Under the pieces are notes generated by a model. The model did no database searches, was not told the origin of the DNA, and saw only the letters and a program-made list of their open reading frames with translations. DNA of 64,000 nt from contig NZ_CP093311.1 in the NCBI RefSeq assembly GCF_024498955.1, positions 2,653,355-2,717,354 on the forward strand, in the 5' to 3' direction. The translations under genes and the position numbers were made by a program. The stretch comes from Thermomonas paludicola. GTDB lineage: Bacteria > Pseudomonadota > Gammaproteobacteria > Xanthomonadales > Xanthomonadaceae. How positions within the stretch are numbered: position 1 is the first letter of the stretch; each line of letters begins with the position of its first letter. This document shows, piece after piece, positions 55,178-64,000 of this stretch.

Positions 55178-56509
55178 TTATTTGCCGATGCAGAATGTCG
55201 CAAAAATGTGACCAAGTAAGCTGTTTGCATCCACGCGCCCGCCGATTTCCCCCAGCGCCTCGTGCGCCTGCACCAGCGCCTCGGCAGCCAATTCCACCTG
55301 CTCGTTCGCCAATTCTTCGCCCGCCTGTCGCAACCAGCCGTGGGCTCGGGCCAGCGCCTGCACGTGGCGTGCACGCGCCGAAAATGCGCCTTCCTCCGTG
55401 CTGCCGCCGGCCAGCGCGAACAAGCGCTGGTGCAGCTGCGCAAGCCCGGCGCCGGTACGTGCGGACACCGCCAGGGCATCGGTCGCCAGCGAAGGCGCCG
55501 CCTCCAGCAGATCGATCTTGTTGTACAGCCAAAGCACCTGCGGCACGCCTTCCAGTTCGGCCGCCAGCGCGCTGCGGCCGGCGTCCGGATCGCGCGCGTC
55601 CAGCACCGCCAGCGCCAGATCGGCGCGCACCAGTTCGCTGCGCGCGCGCCGGATACCCTCCGCTTCGATCGCGTCGGTCGATTCGCGCAAGCCAGCGGTA
55701 TCCACCAGGGTAAGCTCGACGCCGTCAATGCGCAGGGTCTCCTGCAGCAGGTCGCGGGTGGTGCCGGCGATCTCGGTAACGATGGCGCGCTCGCTGCCGG
55801 CCAGTGCGTTCAACAGCGAACTCTTGCCGGCATTGGGCGGCCCCACCAGCACCGCATGCAGGCCGTCGCGCAGCTTCTGCCCGCGCCGGGCATCACGCTG
55901 CAGCTGGGTCAGCGTGCTCAACGCGGCGTCCAGATTGGCGCGCAACACCTCCCCGCCAAGGGTGTCCAGGGATTCATCGGCAAAGTCGATGGCAGCTTCG
56001 GCGTGCACCCGGATCGACAGCACCGCCTGCATCAATGCCTGCACCCGCCGCGAGAACTCGCCATCCAGGGAACGACGAGCAGCGCGCGCGGCGCGAATAT
56101 CGCCGGCGGCAATCAGGTCGGCCACGGCTTCGGCCTGGCTGAGGTCGAGTTTGCCGTTGAGGAAGGCGCGCTGGCTGAATTCACCAGGCCCGGCCTGCCG
56201 CGCGCCCAGTTCGACGCAACGCGCCACCAGCTCACGCAGCAGCACGGGACTGCCGTGCGCTTGCAGCTCCGCCACGTCCTCGCCGGTGAAGCTGGCCGGC
56301 GCGGCGAACAGCAGCGCGATGCCATCGTCCAGGGTTGCACCGCTGGCGTCCCGCATGCGCACATGCTGCGCTGTGCGCAAGGCCAACGCACGGCCGCTGA
56401 TCGTCTCGGCGATGCCGCGCGCACGCGGGCCCGACAAACGCACGATGCCCACCCCGCCAGCGCCGGATGCGGTGGCGATGGCGACGATGGTGTCGGTGCC
56501 TTGGGTCAT
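55178..56509 (-). CDS. mnmE: tRNA uridine-5-carboxymethylaminomethyl(34) synthesis GTPase MnmE
   Basis: 443 aa. With MnmG it modifies the wobble uridine. Tetrahydrofolate-binding N-domain ([23 protein letters not shown]), G-domain inserted in a helical domain: G1 [15 protein letters not shown]2 [10 protein letters not shown]3 DTAGLRE, G4 NKID, and the C-terminal CIGK with the catalytic Cys (end [11 protein letters not shown]). Complete. It follows yidC in the same direction with a 79-bp gap, the normal order of the rpmH-rnpA-yidC-mnmE cluster. Confidence 0.97.
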   Translation of the reverse strand: MTQGTDTIVAIATASGAGGVGIVRLSGPRARGIAETISGRALALRTAQHVRMRDASGATLDDGIALLFAAPASFTGEDVAELQAHGSPVLLRELVARCVELGARQAGPGEFSQRAFLNGKLDLSQAEAVADLIAAGDIRAARAARRSLDGEFSRRVQALMQAVLSIRVHAEAAIDFADESLDTLGGEVLRANLDAALSTLTQLQRDARRGQKLRDGLHAVLVGPPNAGKSSLLNALAGSERAIVTEIAGTTRDLLQETLRIDGVELTLVDTAGLRESTDAIEAEGIRRARSELVRADLALAVLDARDPDAGRSALAAELEGVPQVLWLYNKIDLLEAAPSLATDALAVSARTGAGLAQLHQRLFALAGGSTEEGAFSARARHVQALARAHGWLRQAGEELANEQVELAAEALVQAHEALGEIGGRVDANSLLGHIFATFCIGK

Positions 56510-56588
56510 TGGACGAACTCTTCCGGAGCTGCGCGGCCAGCACGAACGAACCCCCCCGGTGGGCGGGCTCGTCCGGTGAGTGCCGCGG

Positions 56589-58232
56589 TCATTCCGCCGC
56601 TGGCTGCTCGGCGTAGCGCCTGGTGTTCCACCATTGCTGCAACATTCCCAGCGTGCCGTTGGTCACCCAGTACAACACTAGGCCAGCCGGGAAGAACGCA
56701 AACATCACCGCCATCACCAGCGGCATCATCTGCATCATCTTCTGCTGCATCGGGTCCATGCCCACCGTCGGGGTCATCCGCTGGGTCAGGAACATCACCG
56801 CGGCATTGAGGATCGGCAGGATGAAATACGGGTCCTGCGCGGTGAGGTCATTGACCCAACCCAGGATCCACGGCGCCTGGCGCAGTTCCACGGCTTCCAG
56901 CAGCACGTAGTACAGCGCAAGGAATACCGGCATCTGCACCAGCACCGGCAAGCAGCCACCGGCCGGATTGATTTTTTCCTTCTTGTAGAGATCCAGCATG
57001 GCCATCTGGAACTTCTGCTTGTCGTCGCCGTAGCGCTCCTTGAGCTGGGCGATGCGCGGCTGGAACTTGCGCATCTTGGCCATCGACTTGTATTGCGCTG
57101 CCGACAGCGGATACAGCACTGCCTTGATCAGCACCACCAGCAACACGATCGCCCAACCCCAGTTGTGGGTGAGCTTGTGCAGCTGGGTCAGCAGCCAGTG
57201 GATCGGCTTGGACAGCACGGTGAAGATCCCGTAGTCCATCGCAAGCCCGAGCCCGGTGGCGGTGTCATCGAGCTTGTCGGCCAGCTTGGGGCCGGCCCAC
57301 AGCGTGGCATTGCTTTCGAAGCGCTGGCCGGGCGCCAGGCTCACCCGCGGACCGCGGGCCTCGATGTTGTAGAGGCTGCCTTTCTGGCCCAGCGAAAACA
57401 GCGCAGACTGATCCTTCTGCGGCACCCAGGCGGCAAGGAAGTAATGCTGTGACAGCGCCACCCAGCCCCCGGCAACGGTCTGGTTCAGCGGGCCGTCTTC
57501 GACGAACTTCGGATACTTGCGCTTCTTGTACTTGTCGGTCGGGCTGTACCAGGCCGCGCCGTTCAGGCTGAAGCTTTGCGGATTGGTGAAGCCGGACTTG
57601 ACCGTCGGCGGCACGCGTTCCAGCAGGCGATCGATATCACCCGTCCAAGCCGTGGTGCCGCCGTTGACCAGCGTGTCATGCACGCGCACCGCGTAGCTGC
57701 CGCGGGTCAGGGTGACCGTTCGCTGCAACTGCATGCCATTGGCCGCAGTCGCCACGAATCGGGCGTCCACCGTTTGCGCGCCGTTGGCCAGTTCGAAATC
57801 GCGGATTGAGCCTTCTGCCTGCGGCACCAGCTCGCCGCCATCCACGCCGCGCCAACGCGCCTCGGCGGCGAAGTAATTCGCCGGCGTCGTGTCGAACAAC
57901 ACCACAGGCGGGCTGTTCGGCTCGCGGGTCTGCGGGTATTTCAGCAGCTCGGCTCGCAGCATCGCGCGGCCATCCAGTTCCAGTGCCAGCACATCATTGC
58001 GCAGGTGCACCACCGGGCCGCCCGACGCGGCTTGCACGGGAGCTGCCACTGCCACTGCCGCGCCTGGCACGGTCGCTGCCGCCGGGATCGAAGCCGAGGC
58101 GGCACTGGCCTGCGCTGCGGCTGGAATCGCCGGGGCGGGCACCGGAGAGGCGTGCTCGGTTCCCCATTCGCGCCATAGCAGGAAGGCCACCAACAGCCAG
58201 GCGACGAACAGGACATTGCGGATCTGGGTCAT
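56589..58232 (-). CDS. yidC: Membrane protein insertase YidC
   Basis: 547 aa, inner membrane. N-terminal helix ([18 protein letters not shown]), an Ala-rich linker, the large periplasmic beta-supersandwich domain (about residues 60-330), then five C-terminal helices. The substrate groove region is [52 protein letters not shown] (with hydrophilic groove Arg), and the sequence continues [30 protein letters not shown]. Length and order fit the Gram-negative YidC. It follows rnpA by 24 bp; a separate yidD is not present between them. Confidence 0.97.
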   Translation of the reverse strand: MTQIRNVLFVAWLLVAFLLWREWGTEHASPVPAPAIPAAAQASAASASIPAAATVPGAAVAVAAPVQAASGGPVVHLRNDVLALELDGRAMLRAELLKYPQTREPNSPPVVLFDTTPANYFAAEARWRGVDGGELVPQAEGSIRDFELANGAQTVDARFVATAANGMQLQRTVTLTRGSYAVRVHDTLVNGGTTAWTGDIDRLLERVPPTVKSGFTNPQSFSLNGAAWYSPTDKYKKRKYPKFVEDGPLNQTVAGGWVALSQHYFLAAWVPQKDQSALFSLGQKGSLYNIEARGPRVSLAPGQRFESNATLWAGPKLADKLDDTATGLGLAMDYGIFTVLSKPIHWLLTQLHKLTHNWGWAIVLLVVLIKAVLYPLSAAQYKSMAKMRKFQPRIAQLKERYGDDKQKFQMAMLDLYKKEKINPAGGCLPVLVQMPVFLALYYVLLEAVELRQAPWILGWVNDLTAQDPYFILPILNAAVMFLTQRMTPTVGMDPMQQKMMQMMPLVMAVMFAFFPAGLVLYWVTNGTLGMLQQWWNTRRYAEQPAAE

Positions 58233-58256
58233 TGGGCAGGCTGGCTCTTGGCGCGC

Positions 58257-58739
58257 TCAGGGCGCGGCGACTGGGGAGGATGGAGAGGACGTCGCGGGCG
58301 GCATTGTGCCGGCCACCGGCGACGGCGGCAACGCGCCTGCACGCAGCAGGAGTTGTTCGAACGCGGCCCGCAGGGCATCCCGATTGGCCTGGGCGGCGCT
58401 GCTGCGCGCCACCACCACATACGCACCTGGGCGAAGCATCGGCCGCCACTGGCGGAATGCTTCGCGCAGGCAGCGCTTGATCCGGTTGCGGCCGACGGCG
58501 CGCGAATCGACCTTGCGCGACACCGCCAGGCCCAGCCGTGGCGCGGCGTCATCGGCCAGCCAATGCAGGGCCAAACGGGGCTCCGCCGTGCGTTTGCCGG
58601 CGTTGAACACGCGCTCGAAGTCTGCTTTGGCGCGCACCCGCGCGATGCGCGGCAGCCGCTGGCGCACGTTCGGCACAAACGCGACAACGCCGGCATCCTG
58701 CGTGGATCCCGGCGTTTGGGGTATCGCCTGCTGCGTCAT
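58257..58739 (-). CDS. rnpA: Ribonuclease P protein component
   Basis: 160 aa. Protein subunit that helps RNase P RNA cleave tRNA 5' leaders. The diagnostic motif is VGRNRIKRCLREAFR (RNR box, residues about 80-94), and RLPRIARVRAKADFERVFNAGKR at the start and AYVVVARSSAAQANRDALRAAFEQLL at the end fit. It has a roughly 28-residue N-terminal extension and a Pro/Ser-rich C-terminal tail compared with the roughly 120-residue E. coli protein. rpmH ends 44 bp upstream in the same direction. Confidence 0.95.
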   Translation of the reverse strand: MTQQAIPQTPGSTQDAGVVAFVPNVRQRLPRIARVRAKADFERVFNAGKRTAEPRLALHWLADDAAPRLGLAVSRKVDSRAVGRNRIKRCLREAFRQWRPMLRPGAYVVVARSSAAQANRDALRAAFEQLLLRAGALPPSPVAGTMPPATSSPSSPVAAP

Positions 58740-58783
58740 CTGGCTCCGGCGCGTGGCCGGATGCGCGACATCGACCCGACGGG

Positions 58784-58924
58784 TCAGACGGTCAAACGAC
58801 GACGACCCTTGGCGCGGCGGCGTGCCAGCACCTTGCGGCCATCGGCGGTCGCCATGCGGGCGCGAAAGCCGTGATCGCGCTTGCGCTTGAGATTGCTGGG
58901 CTGGTAAGTGCGCTTGGTCGCCAT
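58784..58924 (-). CDS. rpmH: 50S ribosomal protein L34
   Basis: 46 aa, found by translating the minus strand (too short for most ORF thresholds): [20 protein letters not shown] ... [10 protein letters not shown]. The KRTYQPS start and the basic [13 protein letters not shown] tail are the L34 signature. It is the first gene of the rpmH-rnpA-yidC-mnmE run and diverges from dnaA. Confidence 0.98.
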   Translation of the reverse strand: MATKRTYQPSNLKRKRDHGFRARMATADGRKVLARRRAKGRRRLTV

Positions 58925-59071
58925 TGCGGTCCTGCTTGCTTGAATTCAGCGGAAAAGACTCGGAATCTTAATCCGTTTCTTCGGGAGACGCAAGCCTGCA
59001 CGCCTTCTGCCGCGCAACCCGACGATTTGGCGCGACTCCGCGGGGGGTGCTAACCTGCCCTATCCCCCACG

Positions 59072-59080
59072 TTATCCACA
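59072..59080 (+). promoter_or_regulatory. DnaA box upstream of dnaA
   Basis: TTATCCACA, an exact consensus DnaA box, 51 bp before the dnaA start in the rpmH-dnaA gap. It probably mediates DnaA autoregulation. No further perfect box lies in this 207-bp gap. Confidence 0.85.
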
Positions 59081-59131
59081 GGTGCCGCCCCGGCGCCTTG
59101 GCCGCATCCGTTTTCGAGATCACACCCCAGC

Positions 59132-60460
59132 ATGGACGTCTGGCCCGCCTGCCTGCAACGCCTGGAATCCGAATTTTCGCAGGAGGACGTGCTTGCATGG
59201 CTCAAACCGCTGCAAGCCGCCGCCCGCGACGGCCACTTGGTCTTGTACGCCCCCAATACCTTCGTCCGTGATGAAGTGCAGTCGCGTTTCCTCGCCAGGA
59301 TCCGCGAACTGGCGCTGCATCTGGGCGACCGAACCGACGTTTTTCTGGATGTGGGGGCGCCGCGGCGTGCCGAAAGCGCATCCAGCGCCCGCGCCAGCGC
59401 GCCCAGCGCGACCGCACCACTGGATGCAGCGCCGTTTCGCGGCAATGTCGATGCGCATTACACCTTCGATAATTTCATCGAAGGCCGCAGCAACCAGTTG
59501 GCCCGCGCCGCTGCCTGGCATGCGGCGCAGCGACCCGGCGAGCGAACCCATAATCCCCTGTTGTTGTACGGCGGCACCGGCCTGGGCAAGACCCATCTGA
59601 TGTTCGCTGCGGGCAACGAAATGTGCCGTCTCAACCCGGCGGCACGCGTGCTCTATCTGCGCTCGAACGATTTCTACAGCGCTTTTTTCCGTGCGCTGCA
59701 GGAAAAATCCGCCGACCAGTTCAAACGCCAGTTCCAGAAGATCGATGCGCTGTTGATCGATGACATCCAATTCTTCGCAGGCAAGGACCGCACCCAGGAA
59801 GAGTTCTTCCATACCTTCAATGCGCTGTTCGACGGCAAGCAGCAGATCATCATGACCTGCGACCGCTACCCCCGCGAGGTGGACGGGCTTGAGCCACGCC
59901 TGAAATCCCGCCTGGGTTGGGGGCTGGCGGTGGCCATCGATCCACCGGATTTCGAAACCCGCGCGCAGATCGTGCTGTCCAAGGCCCGCGAGCGCGGCGT
60001 GATCATCCCCGACGAAGTGGCTCAGCTGATCGCCAAGAAGATGCGCAGCAACGTGCGTGAGCTGGAAGGCGCGATCAACAAGCTCACCGCCCAGGCCGGA
60101 TTGCTGGGGCGCCAGGTCAACATGGAGTTCGCCCAGGAAACCCTTCGCGACCTGTGGCGCGCGCAGCAGCACGCGATCAGCATCGCCAACATCCAGAAGG
60201 CCGTGGCAGACTACTATGGGCTGCAGTTGAAGGACATGCTGGACAAGACGCGGACGCGCTCCATCGCTCGCCCGCGTCAAATGGCAATGGCGTTGGCAAA
60301 GGAGTTGACGGAAAAAAGCCTGCCGGAAATCGGCGGTGCATTCGGGGGGCGTGACCATACGACGGTGTTGCATGCCTGCCGGCAGATCAGGCAACTGATG
60401 GAAGGCGACAGCAAGTTGCACGAGGATTGGGAAAAGCTGGTTCGCAAACTCAGTGAATGA
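59132..60460 (+). CDS. dnaA: Chromosomal replication initiator DnaA
   Basis: 442 aa. Domain I (residues 1-80) starts [29 protein letters not shown]; domain II is a short Ala/Ser-rich linker. Domain III AAA+ has Walker [11 protein letters not shown] (around residue 150), Walker [13 protein letters not shown], and sensor [25 protein letters not shown]. Domain IV has the DNA-binding helix-turn-helix with signature [15 protein letters not shown]. Complete. It heads the dnaA-dnaN-recF-gyrB block. Confidence 0.98.
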   Translation: MDVWPACLQRLESEFSQEDVLAWLKPLQAAARDGHLVLYAPNTFVRDEVQSRFLARIRELALHLGDRTDVFLDVGAPRRAESASSARASAPSATAPLDAAPFRGNVDAHYTFDNFIEGRSNQLARAAAWHAAQRPGERTHNPLLLYGGTGLGKTHLMFAAGNEMCRLNPAARVLYLRSNDFYSAFFRALQEKSADQFKRQFQKIDALLIDDIQFFAGKDRTQEEFFHTFNALFDGKQQIIMTCDRYPREVDGLEPRLKSRLGWGLAVAIDPPDFETRAQIVLSKARERGVIIPDEVAQLIAKKMRSNVRELEGAINKLTAQAGLLGRQVNMEFAQETLRDLWRAQQHAISIANIQKAVADYYGLQLKDMLDKTRTRSIARPRQMAMALAKELTEKSLPEIGGAFGGRDHTTVLHACRQIRQLMEGDSKLHEDWEKLVRKLSE

Positions 60461-60715
60461 TGTGCGTACAGGTTGTGGATAAGTCGGGGGTGCATTTGCC
60501 GGGCAACATCCATCCACAGGTTATCCGCAGGCTGAGACGGGCTTTTCCCACCCGGGTGTTCATCGAATAATTGTTTTAAATCAGATATTTACATCAGTTA
60601 TCCCCCGAAAATTTCCACTCCAGCACCACCGCTTTTTCAGATTTATCCATTTCTTAAAAGCTGGAGCACACCGCAAAGGCATGCTCCAGAACTCAACGAA
60701 AGCCAAGGGGTTTAC
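60461..60715. other. Putative replication origin (oriC) between dnaA and dnaN
   Basis: 255-bp gene-free gap with an exact DnaA box TGTGGATAA (60474-60482, reverse) and a near-consensus TTATCCGCA (60521-60529). Degenerate copies are CCATCCACA (60510-60518), TTATCCCCC (60598-60606) and TTATCCATT (60643-60651). It also contains an AT-rich stretch at 60565-60592 (AATAATTGTTTTAAA...) fit for unwinding. Position between dnaA and dnaN matches oriC of xanthomonads. Confidence 0.8.
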
Positions 60716-61816
60716 ATGCGGTTTTCCCTCCAACGCGAAGTCCTCCTCAAGCCGTTGACGCAAGTCGTCAACGTCGTTGAACGCCGGCATACGCTTCCGG
60801 TGCTGGCCAACCTGCTGGTCAGGATCCAGTCGGATCAGCTGTCCTTGACGGGCACCGATCTGGAAGTCGAAATGGTTGCGCGCGTCCATGTCGAGGATGC
60901 CGAAGATGGCGAAATCACGATTCCGGCACGCAAGCTGTTCGAAATCGTGCGCGCTTTGCCGGATGGCAGTCGGGTCACCATCAGCCAGGCCGGCGACAAG
61001 GCGACGGTGCAGGCCGGGCGCAGCCGGTTCACCCTGGCCAGCCTGCCAGGCAACGACTTTCCGGCGCTGGATGAAGTCGATGCCACCGAACGCGTGAGCG
61101 TGCCGGAGGCGGCGTTGAAGGAATTGCTGGAACGCACCGCGTTTGCGATGGCGCAGCAGGACGTGCGTTATTACCTGAATGGGCTGTTGTTCGATCTTCG
61201 GGATGGTGCGCTGCGCTGCGTGGCCACTGACGGTCATCGACTGGCGCTGTGCGAAGCGGCATTGCAAGCCGGACAAGGCGGCAAGCGCCAGATCATCGTC
61301 CCGCGCAAGGGTGTCCAGGAATTGCAGCGCCTGCTGGAGGGCGGTGATCGCCAGTTGGACCTTGAACTGGGCAAGGGCCATATCCGCGTCGTGCGCGACG
61401 ACGTGACCTTCACCAGCAAACTGATCGACGGCAAGTTCCCCGATTACGAAGCTGTGATTCCGATTGGTGCTGACCGCGAAGTCAAGGTGGATCGTGAAGT
61501 GCTGCGCGCTGCCCTGCAGCGTGCATCGATCCTGTCCAACGAGAAGTATCGCGGGGTTCGCGTCGAAGTTGCCCCGAACCTGCTCAAGATCAGCGCGCAC
61601 AATCCCGAGCAGGAAGAGGCCCAGGAGGAAGTGGAGGCCGACACCGATGTTGATTCACTGGCGATCGGTTTCAACGTCACCTACCTGCTTGAAGCGCTGT
61701 CGGCGCTGCGCGAAGAGTTCGTGATCCTGCAGATGCGCGATGCCAACTCATCGGCGTTGGTGCGCGGAGCCGAGAGTCAGCATGCGCGCCACGTGGTGAT
61801 GCCGCTACGACTGTGA
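60716..61816 (+). CDS. dnaN: DNA polymerase III beta sliding clamp
   Basis: 366 aa. Three-domain clamp: MRFSLQREVLLKPLTQVVNVVERRHTLPVLANLLV (start), GTDLEVEMVARV, FTLASLPGNDFPALDEVD, YYLNGLLFDLRDGALRCVATDGHRLALCE, DVTFTSKLIDGKFPDYEAVIP and the C-terminal ARHVVMPLRL end are conserved. It follows oriC and precedes recF by 85 bp. Confidence 0.98.
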   Translation: MRFSLQREVLLKPLTQVVNVVERRHTLPVLANLLVRIQSDQLSLTGTDLEVEMVARVHVEDAEDGEITIPARKLFEIVRALPDGSRVTISQAGDKATVQAGRSRFTLASLPGNDFPALDEVDATERVSVPEAALKELLERTAFAMAQQDVRYYLNGLLFDLRDGALRCVATDGHRLALCEAALQAGQGGKRQIIVPRKGVQELQRLLEGGDRQLDLELGKGHIRVVRDDVTFTSKLIDGKFPDYEAVIPIGADREVKVDREVLRAALQRASILSNEKYRGVRVEVAPNLLKISAHNPEQEEAQEEVEADTDVDSLAIGFNVTYLLEALSALREEFVILQMRDANSSALVRGAESQHARHVVMPLRL

Positions 61817-61825
61817 GCCCGATGT

Positions 61826-61841
61826 TGTTCCACGTGGAACA
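61826..61841. promoter_or_regulatory. parS site 1, between dnaN and recF
   Basis: TGTTCCACGTGGAACA, a perfect 16-bp palindrome identical to the ParB-binding parS site of pseudomonads. It lies 10 bp after dnaN and within the short gap before recF. Confidence 0.88.
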
Positions 61842-61901
61842 GTGCAAGCGACGCCCGGCCTCGACCGGGCGTCGTTGTTTGCATGGTTTGGGAGCGGAGG
61901 C

Positions 61902-62987
61902 ATGCTGATTCGCTGCTTGCGCATTCAGGGGTTTCGACGCTTCGAGGAGGTTGAGCTGCTTCTGCAACCCGGGTTCAACCTCATTACCGGTGACAACGGC
62001 AGCGGCAAGACCACCGTTCTGGAGGCCCTGCATCTGCTGGCGCATGGGCGCAGCTTTCGTGGCCGGGTGCGTGATGGCCTGGTTCGACAAGGCGACCCGG
62101 CGCTGCAGGTGTACGTGGAGTGGTCGCAACCGGATCGGCCCCTGCGGCGCGCCGGCCTGCGCCACACGGGGAGCGCGTGGGGGGCTCGGCTGGATGGGGT
62201 GGATGTGCAGCAGCTCAGTCAGCTATGCGAGGCCTTGGCCGTGGTGAGCTTTGAACCCGGCAGTCACACGCTGGTGGACGGCGGAAGTGAGGGGCGCCGA
62301 CGCTACCTGGACTGGGGTTTGTTCCACGTGGAACATGGCTTCATGCCGCAGTGGCGGCGTTATGCGCGAGCACTCAAGCAGCGCAATGCGTTGTTGAGGC
62401 AGGCCAGTGGAAAAGCGCAGCTGGACGCTTGGGAACATGAATTGGCGCAATCCGGTGAAGCCTTGACCCAGCAACGCGAACTCTACCTGAGTGACCTGCA
62501 ACGGCATCTGGCGAGACTGTTGCCGGATCTCCTGCCGGCTGCAGGCACCGTTGAATTGAGCCTGCAACCCGGTTGGCGCCGGCAGGACTTTGCGCTTGCC
62601 GATGCGCTGTTGCTGGGTCGTGACCGGGACCTTGCGCTAGGCCATACCTCCGTCGGCCCGCATCGGGCAGACGTGAAATTCGTATTGCGCGACCTTCCGG
62701 GGCGTGAAGGATTGTCGCGTGGACAAGCCAAGCAGCTGGCTCTCAGCTTGCTGCTGGCGCAGGCGGCCCACTTGGCGGACGTGATGGGCCATTGGCCGGT
62801 GCTGCAGTTCGATGATCTTGGTTCCGAGCTGGACCGGCACCATCAACGCCTGGCATTGGATGTCTTGGCTGCCAGTGGCGCCCAGATCGTCGTGACCGGG
62901 ACGGAGCCGTTGCCCGGGTTGGACGCCGTTGCGGCGTCCGTCGCGAGGTTTCACGTGGAACATGCGCACGCCCAGCTGCTGGCCTGA
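61902..62987 (+). CDS. recF: DNA replication and repair protein RecF
   Basis: 361 aa from ATG 61902 (GGAGCGGAGG just upstream; an in-frame GTG at 61842 would start inside the intergenic region). SMC-like ATPase: Walker A ITGDNGSGKTTVLEALHLLAHGRSFRG, signature region QGRDLALGHTSVGPHRADVKF-like, and the D-loop/Walker B FDDLGSELDRHHQRLAL. It loads RecA at gaps with RecOR. Two parS-like sites lie inside the gene at 62320-62335 and 62947-62962 and give the peptide FHVEH twice. Confidence 0.96.
   Translation: MLIRCLRIQGFRRFEEVELLLQPGFNLITGDNGSGKTTVLEALHLLAHGRSFRGRVRDGLVRQGDPALQVYVEWSQPDRPLRRAGLRHTGSAWGARLDGVDVQQLSQLCEALAVVSFEPGSHTLVDGGSEGRRRYLDWGLFHVEHGFMPQWRRYARALKQRNALLRQASGKAQLDAWEHELAQSGEALTQQRELYLSDLQRHLARLLPDLLPAAGTVELSLQPGWRRQDFALADALLLGRDRDLALGHTSVGPHRADVKFVLRDLPGREGLSRGQAKQLALSLLLAQAAHLADVMGHWPVLQFDDLGSELDRHHQRLALDVLAASGAQIVVTGTEPLPGLDAVAASVARFHVEHAHAQLLA
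62320..62335. promoter_or_regulatory. parS site 2, inside recF
   Basis: TGTTCCACGTGGAACA, a perfect 16-bp copy in the recF coding region, encoding part of LFHVEHGF. It is 479 bp from site 1. Confidence 0.88.
62947..62962. promoter_or_regulatory. parS-like site 3, near the recF 3' end
   Basis: GGTTTCACGTGGAACA. The right half is perfect and two positions of the left half deviate. It encodes RFHVEHAH of RecF. Confidence 0.6.
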
Positions 62988-63007
62988 GGGCAGGTTGGGG
63001 CCGCGGT

Positions 63008-63016
63008 TGCTATACT
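63008..63016 (+). promoter_or_regulatory. Putative extended -10 promoter of gyrB
   Basis: TGCTATACT reads as an extended -10 (TGn + TATACT), in the 91-bp gap between recF and gyrB. A GC hairpin GGCGCGC-CCCC-GCGCGCC follows at 63042-63059 in the leader, and GGGAG lies 12 nt before the gyrB ATG. Confidence 0.55.
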
Positions 63017-63078
63017 GGACGCTCCTATAGCTAATGTGTCTGGCGCGCCCCCGCGCGCCTCGGGAGTCGATCGCGCCG

Positions 63079-64000
63079 ATGTCGCAAAACGAACAGACCC
63101 CGGGCCAGCTGCCCGAAACCCCCCAGAACTCCACCTACGATTCCAGCAAGATCACCGTGCTGCGCGGGCTGGAAGCCGTGCGCAAGCGGCCCGGCATGTA
63201 CATCGGCGACGTACACGACGGTACCGGGCTGCACCACATGGTGTTCGAGGTGGTGGACAACTCTGTCGATGAGGCACTGGCGGGGCATGCCGACGATATT
63301 TTCGTCACCATCCATGCGGATGGGTCGGTCAGCGTGTCCGACAACGGGCGCGGCATCCCCGTGGACACGCACAAGGAAGAAGGGGTTTCCGCAGCCGAGG
63401 TCATCATGACCGTGCTGCACGCCGGCGGTAAATTCGATGACAACAGCTACAAGGTGTCGGGTGGCCTGCACGGCGTGGGCGTCAGCGTGGTCAATGCGCT
63501 GTCCGGCAAGCTGACCCTGGATATCTGGCGCGACGGTGGCCACCATCAGCAGGAATATGCCTACGGCGAGCCGGTGTCTCCGCTCAAGCGGGTGGGTGAC
63601 CAGGCGGGTCGGCGTGGCACCACGTTGCGCTTCTGGCCTTCAACGGAGACATTCAGCGATGTCGAGTTCCACTACGACATCCTTGCGCGCCGCCTGCGCG
63701 AGCTTTCGTTCCTCAATTCGGGCGTCAAGATCACCCTGGTGGATGAGCGAGGCGACGGTCGTCGCGACGTGTTCCAGTACGAGGGTGGCATCCGCAGCTT
63801 TGTCGAGCATCTGGCACAACTGAAGACGCCGCTGCACCCCAACGTCATTTCGGTGAGTGGCGAACAGAATGGCATCGTGGTGGACGTGGCCCTGCAATGG
63901 ACCGATTCCTATCAGGAAACGATGTTCTGCTTCACCAACAACATCCCCCAGAAGGACGGCGGCACCCATTTGCAGGGGTTCCGGTCGGCGCTGACCCGCA
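63079..64000 (+). CDS. gyrB: DNA gyrase subunit B, 5' part
   Basis: First 307 residues of GyrB, cut by the right edge. GHKL ATPase motifs: [90 protein letters not shown] and [23 protein letters not shown]. The start [25 protein letters not shown] is typical of xanthomonads. It introduces negative supercoils with GyrA. Confidence 0.97.
   Translation, partial: MSQNEQTPGQLPETPQNSTYDSSKITVLRGLEAVRKRPGMYIGDVHDGTGLHHMVFEVVDNSVDEALAGHADDIFVTIHADGSVSVSDNGRGIPVDTHKEEGVSAAEVIMTVLHAGGKFDDNSYKVSGGLHGVGVSVVNALSGKLTLDIWRDGGHHQQEYAYGEPVSPLKRVGDQAGRRGTTLRFWPSTETFSDVEFHYDILARRLRELSFLNSGVKITLVDERGDGRRDVFQYEGGIRSFVEHLAQLKTPLHPNVISVSGEQNGIVVDVALQWTDSYQETMFCFTNNIPQKDGGTHLQGFRSALTR

Noticed and set aside
58233..58256. 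Search for yidD between rnpA and yidC
   Set aside because: Only 24 bp separate the two genes, so no yidD fits here; it may be elsewhere.

Overview
The window is a GC-rich chromosomal segment of a gammaproteobacterium, most likely Lysobacteraceae (Xanthomonadaceae); the genus cannot be fixed from the sequence alone. The case rests on the rpmH/rnpA/yidC/mnmE to dnaA-dnaN-recF-gyrB order, a Xanthomonas-type N-acetylglucosamine (GlcNAc) regulon (TonB-dependent receptor, MFS NagP, LacI-type NagR, NagB-II, NagA), monomeric isocitrate dehydrogenase, fused indolepyruvate oxidoreductase and a secreted M4 protease. The right end is the replication origin region.

Layout. 1-4560: end of a SixA-like phosphatase gene, then a membrane hybrid histidine kinase and a receiver-EAL protein as a two-gene signalling operon. 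4700-16013: GlcNAc/chitin-oligosaccharide locus, with hexosaminidase, TonB-dependent receptor and glucokinase on the minus strand and nagP-nagR-nagB-II-nagA on the plus strand. A NagR-like palindrome lies in the divergent gap. 16027-19722: indolepyruvate ferredoxin oxidoreductase with a hairpin leader. 19915-31861: a tightly packed five-gene minus-strand cluster: giant autotransporter (2654 aa), TIGR03032-like protein, EF-hand protein, unidentified 195-aa protein, M4 metalloprotease. 32232-41759: cytochrome c5-type protein, alpha/beta hydrolase, zapE, queF, a lipoprotein, icd, a PA2169-like protein, a methyltransferase-like lipoprotein, rluE and a receiver-kinase. 41768-49310: small membrane protein, hrpB, tatD, lipoprotein, yadGH ABC exporter, fpr. 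49375-53989: an operon of two small membrane proteins, an XRE regulator, a TAP-like hydrolase and a NatAB-type ABC exporter, behind a promoter carrying three CTTGACA motifs. 54063-64000: lipoprotein with a TonB C-terminal domain, mnmE, yidC, rnpA, rpmH, dnaA, oriC, dnaN, recF and the start of gyrB, with two perfect and one degenerate parS-like site.

Most notable observations. (1) Two related composite palindromes lie about 0.75 kb apart, one between hrpB and tatD and one inside hrpB, where it is translated in frame as about 33 extra residues. The situation resembles the Rickettsia palindromic elements. (2) The giant autotransporter passenger is built from three roughly 600-residue super-repeats and heads a compact cluster that may form a surface display and processing system. 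(3) parS sites are embedded in recF, two of them encoding the peptide FHVEH. (4) The small-XRE/NatAB operon carries its likely own operator. (5) A TonB C-terminal domain is fused to a lipoprotein signal.
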